Positions 35,704-46,828 of a stretch of 64,000 bases of DNA are shown piece by piece (within the stretch, counting starts at the first letter, position 1; each line of letters opens with the position of its first letter). Origin of the DNA: Liolophura sinensis (taxonomy: Eukaryota; Mollusca; Polyplacophora; Chitonida; Chitonidae); the NCBI RefSeq assembly GCF_032854445.1, contig NC_088296.1:5109246-5173245 (forward strand), in the 5' to 3' direction. The translations under genes and the position numbers were made by a program. Below the pieces are notes generated by a model that saw only the letters and a program-made list of their open reading frames with translations, did not search any database and was not told the DNA's origin.

Positions 35704-36849
35704 ATGGGTTCTGTGGAGACCGAGTTCGAGATTAAGGCTTTATTGTACCGACAGGCCCCAGAAAAACTACTTGATACCATCAACAAGCTGAAGATTCCAG
35801 TAAAATTAGAAGGTAGTAGGAAAACTGAGTGGCTAAACGCTATCGAAAAATACGTAGCCATATGCTCTGCAGATGAGGAAGATGGACCACCACGTCTAGT
35901 CCAGCTACTCAAAACTTTGAACACAGCCATGAAAGGTAGCAAACAAGTTCACGCTGATGAGAAGTCAGCAGACAACCACAAGATTTTCAAAAAGGACTTG
36001 AAATTCACTGGACAAATAAATGGATCAGCTGGTATCAGTTTTGCTAATGTGATACGTCAGCTACAAGCCGCAGAACTGAAGGGGTACAGTGAAGCAGAGA
36101 TTTTTGATGCAGTCGTGACACCAATCCACCCATCACAGCGCCTTCGAAGTTATCTCGAGGGGAAAACAGATCCGGACTTGCCTGTGCTAAGGAAATTGCT
36201 CCGACAATACTTCAAAGAATATTCAGCGGCAGACCTGTATAAACTGCTGTGTGAAGCCACACAAGACACCAAAGAAGACACCTTAGACTTCACCTTGACA
36301 ATCCTGGACCTGGTACAAAAAGTTGTTTTTGCGTCACGAGAAGATGATCCCGGGTTAATGTATGACCCTCTGATAGTGCGAAGAAGGACATTGCGTTCTA
36401 TCCATACTGGCCTGAGGGATGTGGCCGTCAGTCAGGACATGAAGGAGTTGTTGGAGGGAAACCCAACAGATGAAGAAATTGTTGATGCAGTTACAAAGTC
36501 CATGTCTGCGTATGAAGAGAGACAAACAAAAAGTGGGACAGTAAAAATCAAGAAGGCCGAAGTACACTCAGCACAGGCAGATGGAGAAACAACGAGTGAT
36601 ACAGTAGACAATGTGACTGATCTTGATCGTGACTTAAAAACAGAGGTTATGGCTATGAGAGAAGAACTAGCCAAGCGTCAGACAAAAGGGGGCTGTCAAA
36701 ATTGCAGAAAATCGGGTGCAGAGAAATGTAACCACTGTTTTATTTGTGGATCAGAGGAACATTTCAAGGCTGGATGTAAAGCTAGGAAACGTGTGGGAAA
36801 AGGAAACCGTGCGGGAAACGACAACAGGTCACCACAGAGCGGAGAGTGA
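35704..36849 (+). CDS. Ty3/gypsy Gag with zinc knuckle
   Basis: A 381-codon open frame; I place the start at the ATG at 35704 (MGSVETEFEI), since the in-frame extension upstream contains no ATG. Gag packages the element's RNA into intracellular particles. The N-terminal ~280 residues are helical-looking capsid-type sequence without obvious motifs. Near the C-terminus CFICGSEEHFKAGC is a textbook CX2CX4HX4C zinc knuckle, preceded by further Cys residues (GGCQNCRKSG), and the end is basic. The stop codon overlaps the next ATG (TGATG at 36847-36851). Unlike pol of the same element, the frame is completely open. Product of a dead element or a retained host-useful gag cannot be told apart from sequence alone. 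Confidence 0.85.
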   Translation: MGSVETEFEIKALLYRQAPEKLLDTINKLKIPVKLEGSRKTEWLNAIEKYVAICSADEEDGPPRLVQLLKTLNTAMKGSKQVHADEKSADNHKIFKKDLKFTGQINGSAGISFANVIRQLQAAELKGYSEAEIFDAVVTPIHPSQRLRSYLEGKTDPDLPVLRKLLRQYFKEYSAADLYKLLCEATQDTKEDTLDFTLTILDLVQKVVFASREDDPGLMYDPLIVRRRTLRSIHTGLRDVAVSQDMKELLEGNPTDEEIVDAVTKSMSAYEERQTKSGTVKIKKAEVHSAQADGETTSDTVDNVTDLDRDLKTEVMAMREELAKRQTKGGCQNCRKSGAEKCNHCFICGSEEHFKAGCKARKRVGKGNRAGNDNRSPQSGE

Positions 36850-37016
36850 TGGCCAGGAATGAATCCCCACCAGGCTGCGTTCAGTGTGGCAAAATGCTGA
36901 CAAAGTCATTGCAGTGTACCGGATGTAATTCTGTTGCATACTGTTCAATAGACGGTCAAACAGTATATTGGTCAAGTCATAACCGTGTGTGTTCAGCCAT
37001 TCAACAAGTGGAATGA
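36849..37016 (+). CDS. MYND-type zinc finger ORF between gag and pol
   Basis: Starts at an ATG overlapping the gag stop (TGATG), one frame away from gag, and runs 55 codons. The pattern CVQCGK ... CTGCNSVAYC ... QTVYWSSHNRVC follows a MYND finger (paired Cys, YC, Q, W, H, C). One expected ligand Cys is replaced by Gly before the Gln. MYND fingers usually bind proline-rich peptides. The last codons run into the LINE tail: the natural continuation lies beyond the LINE, after the second copy of the target duplication at 46704. In the original element this was probably the start of the pol frame, or a small accessory ORF. Confidence 0.65.
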   Translation: MARNESPPGCVQCGKMLTKSLQCTGCNSVAYCSIDGQTVYWSSHNRVCSAIQQVE

Positions 37017-37276
37017 ATGAATGAATGATTACGGTTTAACGCCAATATTTGGCATCGGCAATATTTCAGCCATATCGTGGCGAGAGCAAGGTCGAAACAC
37101 GAGGCGGTTGAGGTTTCCGATATGGTGGTGAGAACATCAAAAATGTTTGGACATGTTTAAAACCAGATTAGAATAACCAAAAACAGTTAAAACTCGAAAA
37201 TCCTCTTATTTCAAAAATAATATATCAAGAAATGTATATATAACTTTATATAACTAAATATGTATGTACTAATAAA

Positions 37277-40200
37277 TTATATCTTATGATAAAGGCCAAT
37301 GGCCTTCAAATATTTGATGACAACATCGCCAGCGATGTTGTCAAACAAATCATATATAGAGTCGACCGTGTAGAATCTCTGCCGAACGTTGGCAAAGTCT
37401 ACACAGTCAATCAAGATATGTTTGTTGCCATATTGGGCATCGCATCCAACGCACTCGGGAGCACTGCTCCCATCTAGTATGAAATTGTGCGTTAGACGAG
37501 AATGCCCAACACGACACCTTGTTAAAACTACTTGGTCTCTACGAGAGTTTTTGCAAGTATAGTTATTGTAGCCAATGACCGGATGAATGGCATGCAGTTT
37601 ATTATGGACCTGCAAGTTCCATTCACCCTGCCAAAGGCAACGAATATATTTAAGAATATTGGACTTTATGTCAGTATAAGGGATTTTTATCTTAGATATG
37701 GGTTTATTTAGGGCAGCTTTCGCCTCCCTGTCTGCGACTGTGTTTCCATGGATACCAATGTGACCTGGTATCCAGCAGAATATAATATCTTTACCTCTTC
37801 TAATTAGTTTCCTATGTATGGCTAATATTTCGAGGATGAACGGATTTTTAAATTTATTATTCTGTATTGCCAATAAGCAAGATAACGAGTCAGTGCATAT
37901 CATTGCCCTCTGGGCATGCCCAGAAGAAACATATGATAAGGCCAGGAGTATAGCTCTGGCCTCTGCAGAGAATATTGAAGAAGAGGATGGAAGACGAAAG
38001 GAAGACTCGCTGCTCCATGACAGCCGCAGTCGCAACCCTGTCCCCATCCTTCGACCCGTTAGTATATATAAATTTATAATCCATATAATTAGTTTTAAAT
38101 TCAGCAAAACCTTGCTGAATTATAAGAGGATTTATATTCGATTTATTATATTTACGTAGATCAAATATCAGTTTAAGTTGTGGAAAGAAGCCAGGGAGGA
38201 GACTCCGGAAAAGACACCGGAGCTATATCCTCCAGCTTGATGTTAGCTTCCACAATATGGTCCCGTATACGAAGACCGAACGAAGGGATCATGTTAGGAC
38301 ACTTAGTATATTTGTCTACATAAAATGGATTGAAAACACAGTCGTAGGCAGGGTTTGTTGGATGTGCTTTAAGCTTTGTAGCATATTGAAAGCTAAGTTT
38401 AATACGTCGGTTATATAAAGAAGGTTGATTAGCCTCCGCGTATAAACTTTCTACTGGTGAGGTTCTAAAAGCACCAAGGCTGAGCCTCAAACCTTGATGA
38501 TGAACAGGATCCAACATTTTAATATACGAATTCCTAGCGGAACAGTAAATGATGGATCCATAGTCCAATTTAGACCTCACCAGAGAACGATATAAATTAA
38601 GTAAAACTGATCGGTCAGCACCCCAATCGGTGCTAGACACCACCTTAATTATATCGAGAGCCTTTGTACATTTAGCCTTAAGCATTTTAATATGAGGTAT
38701 GAAAGATAGCTTACTATCAAATATTATACCTAAAAATTTTGTTTCTCCAACAATTTTAACCTGTTCACCACAAAAATTAAGCTCGGGATCAAGATGAAGT
38801 TTCCGTTTGTTACAAAAATGCATACCGACGGTTTTAGACGTTGAAAATCTAAAACCGTTTTCAGTTGCCCATTTCTCCATTTTACTGAGACAAAGCTGCA
38901 ACTGACGTTCGATATTAATCATATTCTTAGCTCGGTAGCATATAAGGAAATCATCAACATATAAAGAACCCTCTGTGCCCGATGTTAATGTTTTTGCTAG
39001 GCTATTTATTTTTATGCTGAACAGAGTTGGTGATAGAATGCTGCCCTGGGGTACACCCATTTCCTGCTCATAAGAGTCAGAAAGAGTGGACCCCACCCGT
39101 ACCTTAAACTGACGATCAGATAAAAATTGAGATATAAATATAGGTAATCGACCTTTAAGTCCCATATCCGCGAGGTCTTTTAAAATACCATATTTCCACG
39201 TGGTGTCGTAGGCCTTTTCAAGGTCAAAAAATATGGACACCACATGTTCGTTATTGATGAAGCCATCGCGAATAAAGGTTTCAAATCGAACAAGGTGATC
39301 CATAGTGGATCTACCTTGACGAAAACCACATTGAATATTAGAAAGTAATTTGTTGGTTTCCAGAAACCAAACAAGTCTATCATTAATCATCCGTTCCATA
39401 GTCTTACAGACACAGCTGGTAAGAGCTATGGGACGATAATTATTTGGATCAGTATGATCCTTACCCGGTTTGGGAACCGGGATAATACACGCCTCCCTCC
39501 ACGACGATGAAAAATTACCAGTTATCCAAATATCATTAAGCAAGTCCAAGAGAGTCTCCAGTGGCTCAAGTGGTAAATGATTCAGAAACTTAAAATATAC
39601 ATTATGAGGACCACAAGCAGTATCGTGGGCCTTTTTTAATGCAGTCTTGAGTTCCTCGATATTAAAAGGACAATTATAGTCTTTTAAATTTTTAGAAGAA
39701 AAGGGCAATTTAATTTTCTCCTTCTGGTTTTTAATATGTTGGAATTTTTTAGTATAGTTCTCCTCAGAAGATTTCTTGGAAATTGTCTCAGCTAATTTAT
39801 TGGCTATATCAGATGGAGAGGTTAATTTATTATCTCCATCTTTCAAATGCTGGACTTTGGCTTGATTATTTTTGCCTTTAAGTTTCTGAACCATGTTCCA
39901 GGCCTTACCCATGGCTGTTTTTGACGTAATGCCCGAAACAAAGTTCCGCCAACAAGATCGTCTCTTGGACTTGAGTAATCGACGAGCCTTAGCCTTAAAA
40001 ATACGAACCTGGTTTAAATTATTATCAGTAGGACAATGATTAAATCTGCGTTCAGCCTTTTTACGGTCCTTTATGGCTTTACGACAGTCATTGTCGTACC
40101 AGGGTTTGCTTTTGGATTTGGGATTTGTCGACGTCTTAGGTATTGTTCTATCAGCCGCTCGTAATACAAGCTCGTTAAACTTCAACACAGGATCATCTGC

Positions 40201-40968
40201 TGCTTTGAGAGTCTCTGGAGTGATATCAGCCTCACAGAACATCTCAAATGCGATCCAGTCTGCTTTATCGAATTTCCATCTGGCTACACGTTCTAAAGAA
40301 TTAGAAGTGATATGTTCTAGGATTATAGGAAAATGGTCCCTACCACAAAGATCGTCATGCACCCTCCAAGAAAAATCAAGAAGTGATGGATCCGTGATAG
40401 TGAGATCAATAGCAGAATAAGCGCCATTACCTGGATGTAAATAGGTATTAGAACCATCATTGAAATAACACAGTTCATCTTTCGATAAAAAATCTTCCAA
40501 AGTTTTGCCTTTACCGTTTATATTACTACTGCCCCAAAAAGGATTATGGTTATTAAAATTCCCCATTATTATAAAAGGGGATGGGAGTTGTTCTTTCAAG
40601 TTATGTAATTGAGAGATTGACAAAGAAGAATGAGGAGGAATATAGATCGAACATAAAGTAACTGTTTCCGACAAAGAAACACGGACGGCCACAGCCTGAA
40701 ACTCAGTAACCAGATCAACAGGACTGTGAATTATATTATTATTTACGAAAATAGAGGAGCCGCCACAAGCTCGCTCTTCTTCACCAGAATAATTGCTATA
40801 AAGTGTGTAATTTTTAAGAGATAATTTATCTTTGTCAGATGTCTTCAGGTGAGTTTCCTGAAGACAGAGGGCAGCTGGATTTAAAGATTGAACTAGCTGT
40901 GTTATTTCAATAAAATTGATCTTAAGACCTCGACAATTCCATTGTATAATTTTATCGTATATCGCCAT
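37277..40968 (-). pseudogene. LINE ORF2: endonuclease, reverse transcriptase, RNase H
   Basis: The first 931 codons (40968-38173) are open. An AP-type endonuclease occupies residues 1-220 (WNCRGL at 10-15, LQETH, SAIDLTI around D188, DHFPI at 211). The catalytic-loop motif usually read GDFN is GNFN (136-139). The RT domain spans about 490-760 with NNYRPIALTS, FFDLEKAYD (580-588), GVPQGSILSP and YVDDF (670-674). A frameshift near 38185 ends this frame; the next gives a short frame with IYTNGSKDGDR, where IYTDGS is expected. A second shift near 38000 leads to the rest of RNase H (AEARAI, CTDSLS, WIPGHIGIHGNTVADREAK) and a terminal Cys/His region (CRVGHSRLTH ... CVGC ... H). Nicking and reverse transcription at the target site is the family role. 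This copy is defective in at least four places. Confidence 0.93.
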
Positions 40969-42318
40969 TATGGAAGGAGACGTATAGGAGATTTCTCTTT
41001 ATGTTTGGACCGCGGACGACCCTTTCTTGGAGATGGGCTGTTAGATCTCCCTGGTGCGGGTGATGTATCCATCACATCCGCATCTGATGCTAAAGGACCA
41101 ACGTCCTCCAACGATCCAAACCTATTAAAAGTTTGGACAGGGTCCCTAGTGGCCTTAGAAGGACGCTCCGTGGGACCACTAGGTTTATTATTTTCATTAT
41201 GACTTTTGTTTCCGGACTTAGTTCCGTTAGTTTTGTTTTTATCTTGTTCAGGTATATCAATTTTTTGTGTGATATTTACTTGTTTTACCTGCTGTACTGT
41301 AGTGGTCTGTGTTGAGCAGGAATTTTGGGCAGGTTGAGCAGCAGGTTGTAAATATATAGAAGTAGGCTTGTCGTTTCCAATGGGCCAAGTCCAAGAGGTT
41401 TGAGTAGCAACAGATGCTACTCGCTTGACCACATTGGCAAACGAAATTCTGCGGAGAAGTATTAGAGGGTGAGACTAATTTTCGGGCTTCCTGGTAGGAT
41501 ATATTGTTTCTGACTTTAATGTTAATTATTTGTTTTTCCTTCACGAAAAGCGGACAGACTCTAAACGAGGCCATGGGATCTCCACTGCAGTTGCAACACT
41601 TGTGTTGCTGCAGTCAAAACCATCATGACCCTCACTGCCGCATCTGAAGCAAACCAGTTTATTTTTACATTGTCCCTTGCCGTGACCAAATTTTTGGCAA
41701 GTGAAACAACGTGTAGGATTAGGGATGTATAAATCTACATTAACCCTATATGGGCCAATGTAGATATGTGATGGTAGAGATGTACTATTAAATGTCAAAA
41801 GGTAGGTATTTAATTTGATGATGTTGCCAGCTTTTTTGATGTGAAACGTTTTACTCTGGCAACACCCTGTGGTTTTAATTCTGTACAGATTTCCTCTTCA
41901 GTTAAGTCTATGATATCACCATCCCTATCACGTATTATTCCCTGACAGCTGTTCAGGGAATTGTGACGGGATGTATAAATATGTATATCAGAGATTTTTT
42001 TTAGTGATAATAAATTTTTAGATTGTTGTTTCCGGAAACATTCGATGAGGATGTCTCCGTATCGTAGTTTGTAACAGTTTTCAAAGTCCCTGCTGCCCCT
42101 TTCAATGCCCTTTTTAACAAAAAAGGATGAATTTTAGAGGCCGGCTTTTGTTCACTCCTAGTGGAGAGAACGATAAAAGCCGGCCAATTGTTCTGTTCAT
42201 TATCAAGAGAATCGGATGATACTTCTAGCTTCCTCTTTTTATCAGCGCCTGGAGTGGGCCGAGAGGAAGATTGCATTGTTATATTGGAAACGTTTGCGAA
42301 AAGGTTTGGGTTAGACAT
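40966..42318 (-). pseudogene. LINE ORF1, Gag-like RNA-binding protein
   Basis: Starts at ATG 42318 (MSNPNLFANVSN) and survives as several overlapping frames, so at least three frameshifts or stops have accumulated. Two zinc knuckles of CX2CX4HX4C form are visible near 41720-41610 (CFTCQKFGHGKGQC and CFRCGSEGHDGFDC), preceded by IPNPTR, a common lead-in for LINE ORF1. The C-terminal 150 residues (41432-40968) are low-complexity, rich in Ser, Pro, Lys and Gln. The stop overlaps the ORF2 start as TAATG, the arrangement used for termination-reinitiation in some LINEs such as SART1. Confidence 0.85.
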
Positions 42319-42910
42319 ATTTGTTATATAATAAGAATTCACCCCACGTGTTCCCCACCCACCGCGGAGTGCCAACAAGGGCGATGACTGAACCTGGGGA
42401 TACCCAACAGGAAACGCACCAAGGACTCCACGTGAGGTATACTCGAATAGATGGCCCTAATGAGCAAACCCCATTAAGTGAATAAGGTCACACATATCAG
42501 ACACATACTACTCGATTAACCCATGAGCCACCGCCTCAAAACGTGGTCCCGTAAACGAAATTTCAGAAATAACATTTATTCTTTACTGAGTGGTGTTGTG
42601 GAGAAATTTTGGGGCCACGCAGAGGCAAGGCGTGACCAAGCCGATTGATCGGACCGGGCTCATCCGACCTCCCGTCTCTCCCCAAGTAAGGACCAAAGTG
42701 ACGTGTTGGGCGTGAAGATCTCGCAAGACCAACACGCTCTCAGCTACCAGGATCCCGTCCTCGTAGATTACGGGTCGCAACCCACGGCAAACAGGTCGCT
42801 CCCCAGTTGCCTCTCACACAACCGGGAAGCCTATTATATTCACGGGGCTCACGTACAGGAGAGCTCTAGGTTAATCGACTTTTACGACAAGCTTGCCTAG
42901 AGGACTAAGG
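42319..42910 (-). promoter_or_regulatory. LINE 5' leader (internal promoter region expected)
   Basis: About 590 bp of relatively GC-rich non-coding sequence upstream of ORF1, continued by a further 40 bp beyond the nested hAT (46664-46703). LINEs of this type carry an internal promoter here; I see no diagnostic element and infer the role from position only. Confidence 0.5.
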
Positions 42911-45900
42911 CAGACCTGTTTACTCTTACGAATTTGGCGTAGTTTTTACGAATTTTACCTGTAAACTACGCCACTACGCTGCTGTCGAAATAATTACGAT
43001 TTGTAAAGTGTTGATACCACGAATTTTACGAATAGATTGTGTAAAATATTATGCGATATAAATGAACGTGTCAACTAGATTCAAAGCACGGGAAACAACT
43101 CTTTCTCAAAAAACCAGCATCGTGAGTAATCTCCCTTTGCATCTAAGTCTCCGCTCAGGGGTGTTCATGTTATATATGTACTGAAAACCGGTTGTAGACG
43201 AGCGCTGCACCGCGCCGTGGAGAATTCTGTGTTTTACCGCCAAGTCAGTCAACCATGTCGGACTCGAAGCGAGCTCATGAGTCAGACGACGACGAAAGTC
43301 GAAAGAAAAAGCGGGACAAGGCTTCAAAACAGAGATTTCGGAAGGCGTATAATAACATCTGGCCATGCCTCGTTGCATCTGGTAAAGGAGAACATTATGT
43401 GCATTGCAAGTTGTGTAGAAAGGATTTCAGCTGTTCACATGGCGGACAAGATGATTGCAGGAAACATATCAACTCGTTATATCACAAAAACATCGTTTCG
43501 AGAGCTTCTTCATCAAACAGCATGGCCAGCTATCTCGTGAGGAGTGAGAAAAACAACCAAACAAAACTACAACAACAAATTATAGCAGCTGAAGTTATGA
43601 TGTGCGAAATGATAGCTGAGCTAAATTTGTCCCTGGCCACAGCTGATTCTTTAACCCAGTGCTTCCAGAAAATGTTTCCCGACTCTGAAATAGCTAAGGG
43701 TATGCGCTTCTTCTTTGTTTTATCTTTGTATCATACAATTAACAACAATTCTCGTCAAGGCAGACGATATATAGGCCTGTTATGTTACATTAACACTAAA
43801 CTCTTATTTTAAAATTGGGGCGGGGAATAGGACTACAAAGCCTAGTAGTACTGGATATGTTGATCAAAACTGATGAGCATTTTCTTTAGGGCCATACACG
43901 AGTCGAGGGTTCAAATCTAGCTTTGGTCGGGGGATTTTGATGGCACTTTTAGATCTGCTAGTAGATATGTAGTGTAGACCTAATACTTTCATTGGAATTT
44001 TTATATTTTTTTTTTATATTTTATTACAGGAATGAAATGTTGCAGGAATAAAGCGACAGCTGTAATTAAAAAAGTAGCAAATACAGCTAAAGAGTCCCTT
44101 GTTCAGAGGATGAAATCCCAGCCGTATACAATTTCTACTGATGGAAGTAATGACAGTAATAGCAAGCAGTAGGCCTACCCAATAGTGGTGAGGTGTTTGA
44201 ATCCAGAAACAAACGAAGTCACGTCTGAATGGCTCAGTCTTGCAATCTGCAATGGATCTGCCACAGGTAACCGTATTAAGGCTATATTGTATTATATATT
44301 GCTGTATAGAAATATATTAATTTTATATTATTGACGAGTGTACTTGAAACAATATGACAAGTTTTAGAAACCATATTCTCATTTCTGTTATTAACTTGCT
44401 ATGTTCATGCTACATATAGTTGATTTAAAATCTAAAAAAAAATGTTTATTTGAATGTTTACAGGTGAAAATATATTCAAGTTAGTGGATGCTGAAGTGAA
44501 ATCTGCTGGGTTAAGCTGGACAAATTGCCTTGCTTTGGGCTGTGATAATGCAAGCGTCATGGTTGGTCAGCACAAAGGAGTGTATGCATATGTTAAAGGA
44601 GCACATGAAAGTGTATTCCTGGCTGGTTGCACTTTACATACCATCCACAATGGGGCTAGGAAAGCTGGAACAGAGTGTTTGCCTCCCTTTGAAGATGCCT
44701 TGACTGATATATACTACTTCTTCCAGAAAAGTTCAACAAGACTTGAAAAATTTAAAGCTGAACAAGACTTCTGTGGAAGCGAACAGAGGAAAATGCTCAA
44801 GCATGTGTGTACCAGATGGCTCAGTATAAGCAGGTAGTTTGACTAAAAAGTTTTAAAAATGCTTCTCTAATACCACTGCCCCCCTCCCACACACACACAC
44901 TCAAAAAAGTGCACAAAGATAGAAAATTAAAACAAACTCCCCACCCACCCCCATTTTCATAAAAGTGTCATTTGACTTATTTTGCACTGCCGTCCACATT
45001 TAATATTATGTGACCAGATTGTCTTACTAAATAAAACCTGGTTTTCTCCACCCATAAAACTGACAACTCCTTCATATGACTGCAAAATTGTTGACTAGGG
45101 TGTTGAACACAAAACACACACATACTAAATAAAACACAGACTACATTTTAGGAGATCAAGATGTTGACTTTATATACAATGATTTGCTAATGTAGCTATG
45201 ACTTATGCTCATTGAATAGTCAAGCCTTGGAAGTAACCACAACTTTGATTTTGTTTCAGGTGTGTTGCTCGTATGGTACAAAACTGGGACGCACTCAAAC
45301 TCTACTTCACTCATGAAAAGCAGTAGCTGGCCAAGGGGCCAAAAAGGGATGGATCCTATGCAGGAAAGAAGATCGAAAGCATATTAACTTTTGTTCGCTC
45401 ACCAACAAACTGTTTATTTGCTCACTTCCTGCTCTATGTACATTCATTGTTTGATACAGTCCTTGTTGCCTTCCAAGCTGAAGAACCAAAAATTCACATC
45501 CTTGGCAGATCTCCTCAACGACTAGTGAGGACAATATTTGAGTGTTACCTGAAGCCTTCAGCATTGACTGGGAAATTGTTGCATGAAGTTCAGTACTTAC
45601 AGTCTTACAACTTAAAAGACAACCAGAGTATACTAATTGGTGATGCTGCTGAAACTTTCCTCAACAACAGAGAGGCTAATCATCTAAGAGAGGAGAGGAT
45701 CAATGATTTCTACAAATCTATTAAGAAGTATTATGAGGTCTTAACAAAGTACCTTTTGGAAAAACTACCTCTTTCAGATGGCTTACTGAATCACGCTAAG
45801 GTGGCAGATCCAGCCGTAAGGTCCAGCATAGATGACAAAAGCATTAGATTTTTTGTTGATAGATTTCCATGCCTTCTCCCAAGAGATGTGCAACGCCAGA

Positions 45901-46663
45901 CAATCCTCCGTCAGTTTGCAGCCTACCAGAGTTGGAATGAATACTACATGGGTTGCAATTGGCAACATTCTCGACGAAAACGACGAGTTGTGTTTCAAGG
46001 AGTTATCAGTTGTCATGTGTGGGATTCTGACAATCCCTCATTCTAGTGCACATTGTGAAAGAGTTTTCTCTTGTGTTCGCAAAAATCGGACTGATCAACG
46101 GTTTTGTTTGTCAGACAGTACCATTGAGAGCCTGCTCCTCCTGAAATCACGCCCTGGAAGATTTGACAGGAGAGCCTACATTTCCTCTGAATTAGATCGC
46201 TTTAAGTCTGCATATTACATTTCTATGACCACGTAATTAATGCCAGTGGCAATCTCCCAGTCTTGTGATTTATCACAAATTTGAAACATTTCGAATGGCT
46301 ATTATGATTCAGTATTTATGGTCAGAAATTTTGTTGTAATGAATGACAATTCCTTACTCGTTCACTTTCTTAAATCAAAGCTTGCCATGTTAAATAACTG
46401 AAAAAAGTAAATGCATAATTTCATAGTTGAGGGTGTTGATATGAATCGATGTATTGTGGTTGAAATGGTTGGTAATGAAAGTTTTGCTCAGTTTTAAATG
46501 ATATTCCAATACATCAAAAACAGGAACACTTCCACAGATAGATGCTGTAGGTGTTCATCACTTCAAAATAAAGCATTGTGTTAAAACTACTAATTTTTGG
46601 TTCAGATTACTAATTTTTGTTACTGAGATTACTCCAAGTAAAATTTAGAGGTAAACAGGTCTG
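42911..46663 (+). mobile_element. hAT transposon nested in the LINE
   Basis: Inverted termini CAGACCTGTTTAC at 42911 and GTAAACAGGTCTG ending at 46663. CTAAGG flanks both sides (42905-42910 and 46664-46669), a 6-bp target duplication, short for hAT (usually 8) but within the 5-8 range known for the superfamily. Inside lies a four-exon transposase gene on the plus strand. The insertion split the LINE's 5' leader, so it is younger than the LINE. Confidence 0.92.
43255..46236 (+). pseudogene. hAT transposase with BED finger, four exons, degraded
   Basis: Exons 43255-43699, 44030-44266, 44464-44833 and 45260-46236; all three introns have GT/AG ends and the phases (1, 1, 2) carry the frame through. 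Exon 1 encodes a Lys-rich start and a BED-type finger (CKLCRKDF ... H ... H). Exon 2 holds ISTDGSND (first catalytic Asp). Exon 3 holds LGCDNASVMVG (second Asp) and the CTLHTIHNGARK motif; CTRWLS follows. The C-terminus has CERVFSCVRKNRTDQR, the hAT dimerisation signature. Defects: TAG at 44170-44172, TAG at 45324-45326, and a frameshift near 45930. Both stops follow CAG and affect no splice site. About 680 residues originally. Confidence 0.9.
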
Positions 46664-46828
46664 CTAAGGTCGTATTCTTATCACCCCGGAAACCCCACGG
46701 GGGTCAACAAGTGGAAAAACCATGAGATTGTTTACGGCCAGAACCAACAACTAGAACTCAAGTGCAGATGTTAAATTTAGTTGGCAACAGATGTAAAATG
46801 CTGTGTACTTTAGAGGGTATAAAAAACT

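Larger units (their letters stand above)
37014..46703 (-). mobile_element. near full-length RNase H-bearing LINE (I/Nimb-like), containing a hAT
   Basis: Flanked by a 13-bp target duplication (TCAACAAGTGGAA, 37001-37013 and 46704-46716). Reading the minus strand: a 5' end starting CCCCCGTGGGG at 46703, about 0.6 kb of leader, ORF1 with two zinc knuckles, ORF2 with AP-type endonuclease, RT and RNase H, and a 3' untranslated region ending in an ATTC-repeat tail at 37014. A hAT transposon (42911-46663) sits in the 5' leader; without it the LINE is about 5.9 kb. The RNase H domain and two CCHC knuckles in ORF1 fit the I superfamily; assignment to Nimb is tentative. Two ORF2 frameshifts, ORF1 breaks and two Asp-to-Asn changes make this copy inactive. 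Confidence 0.93.

Noticed and set aside
37001-37016. natural stop codon of the MYND ORF
   Set aside because: The stop is formed by the LINE tail sequence after the target duplication, so it does not mark the original end of the frame.
43106-43540. alternative frames around the hAT first exon
   Set aside because: Shadows of the BED-finger exon at 43255-43699, which alone fits splice phases and motifs.
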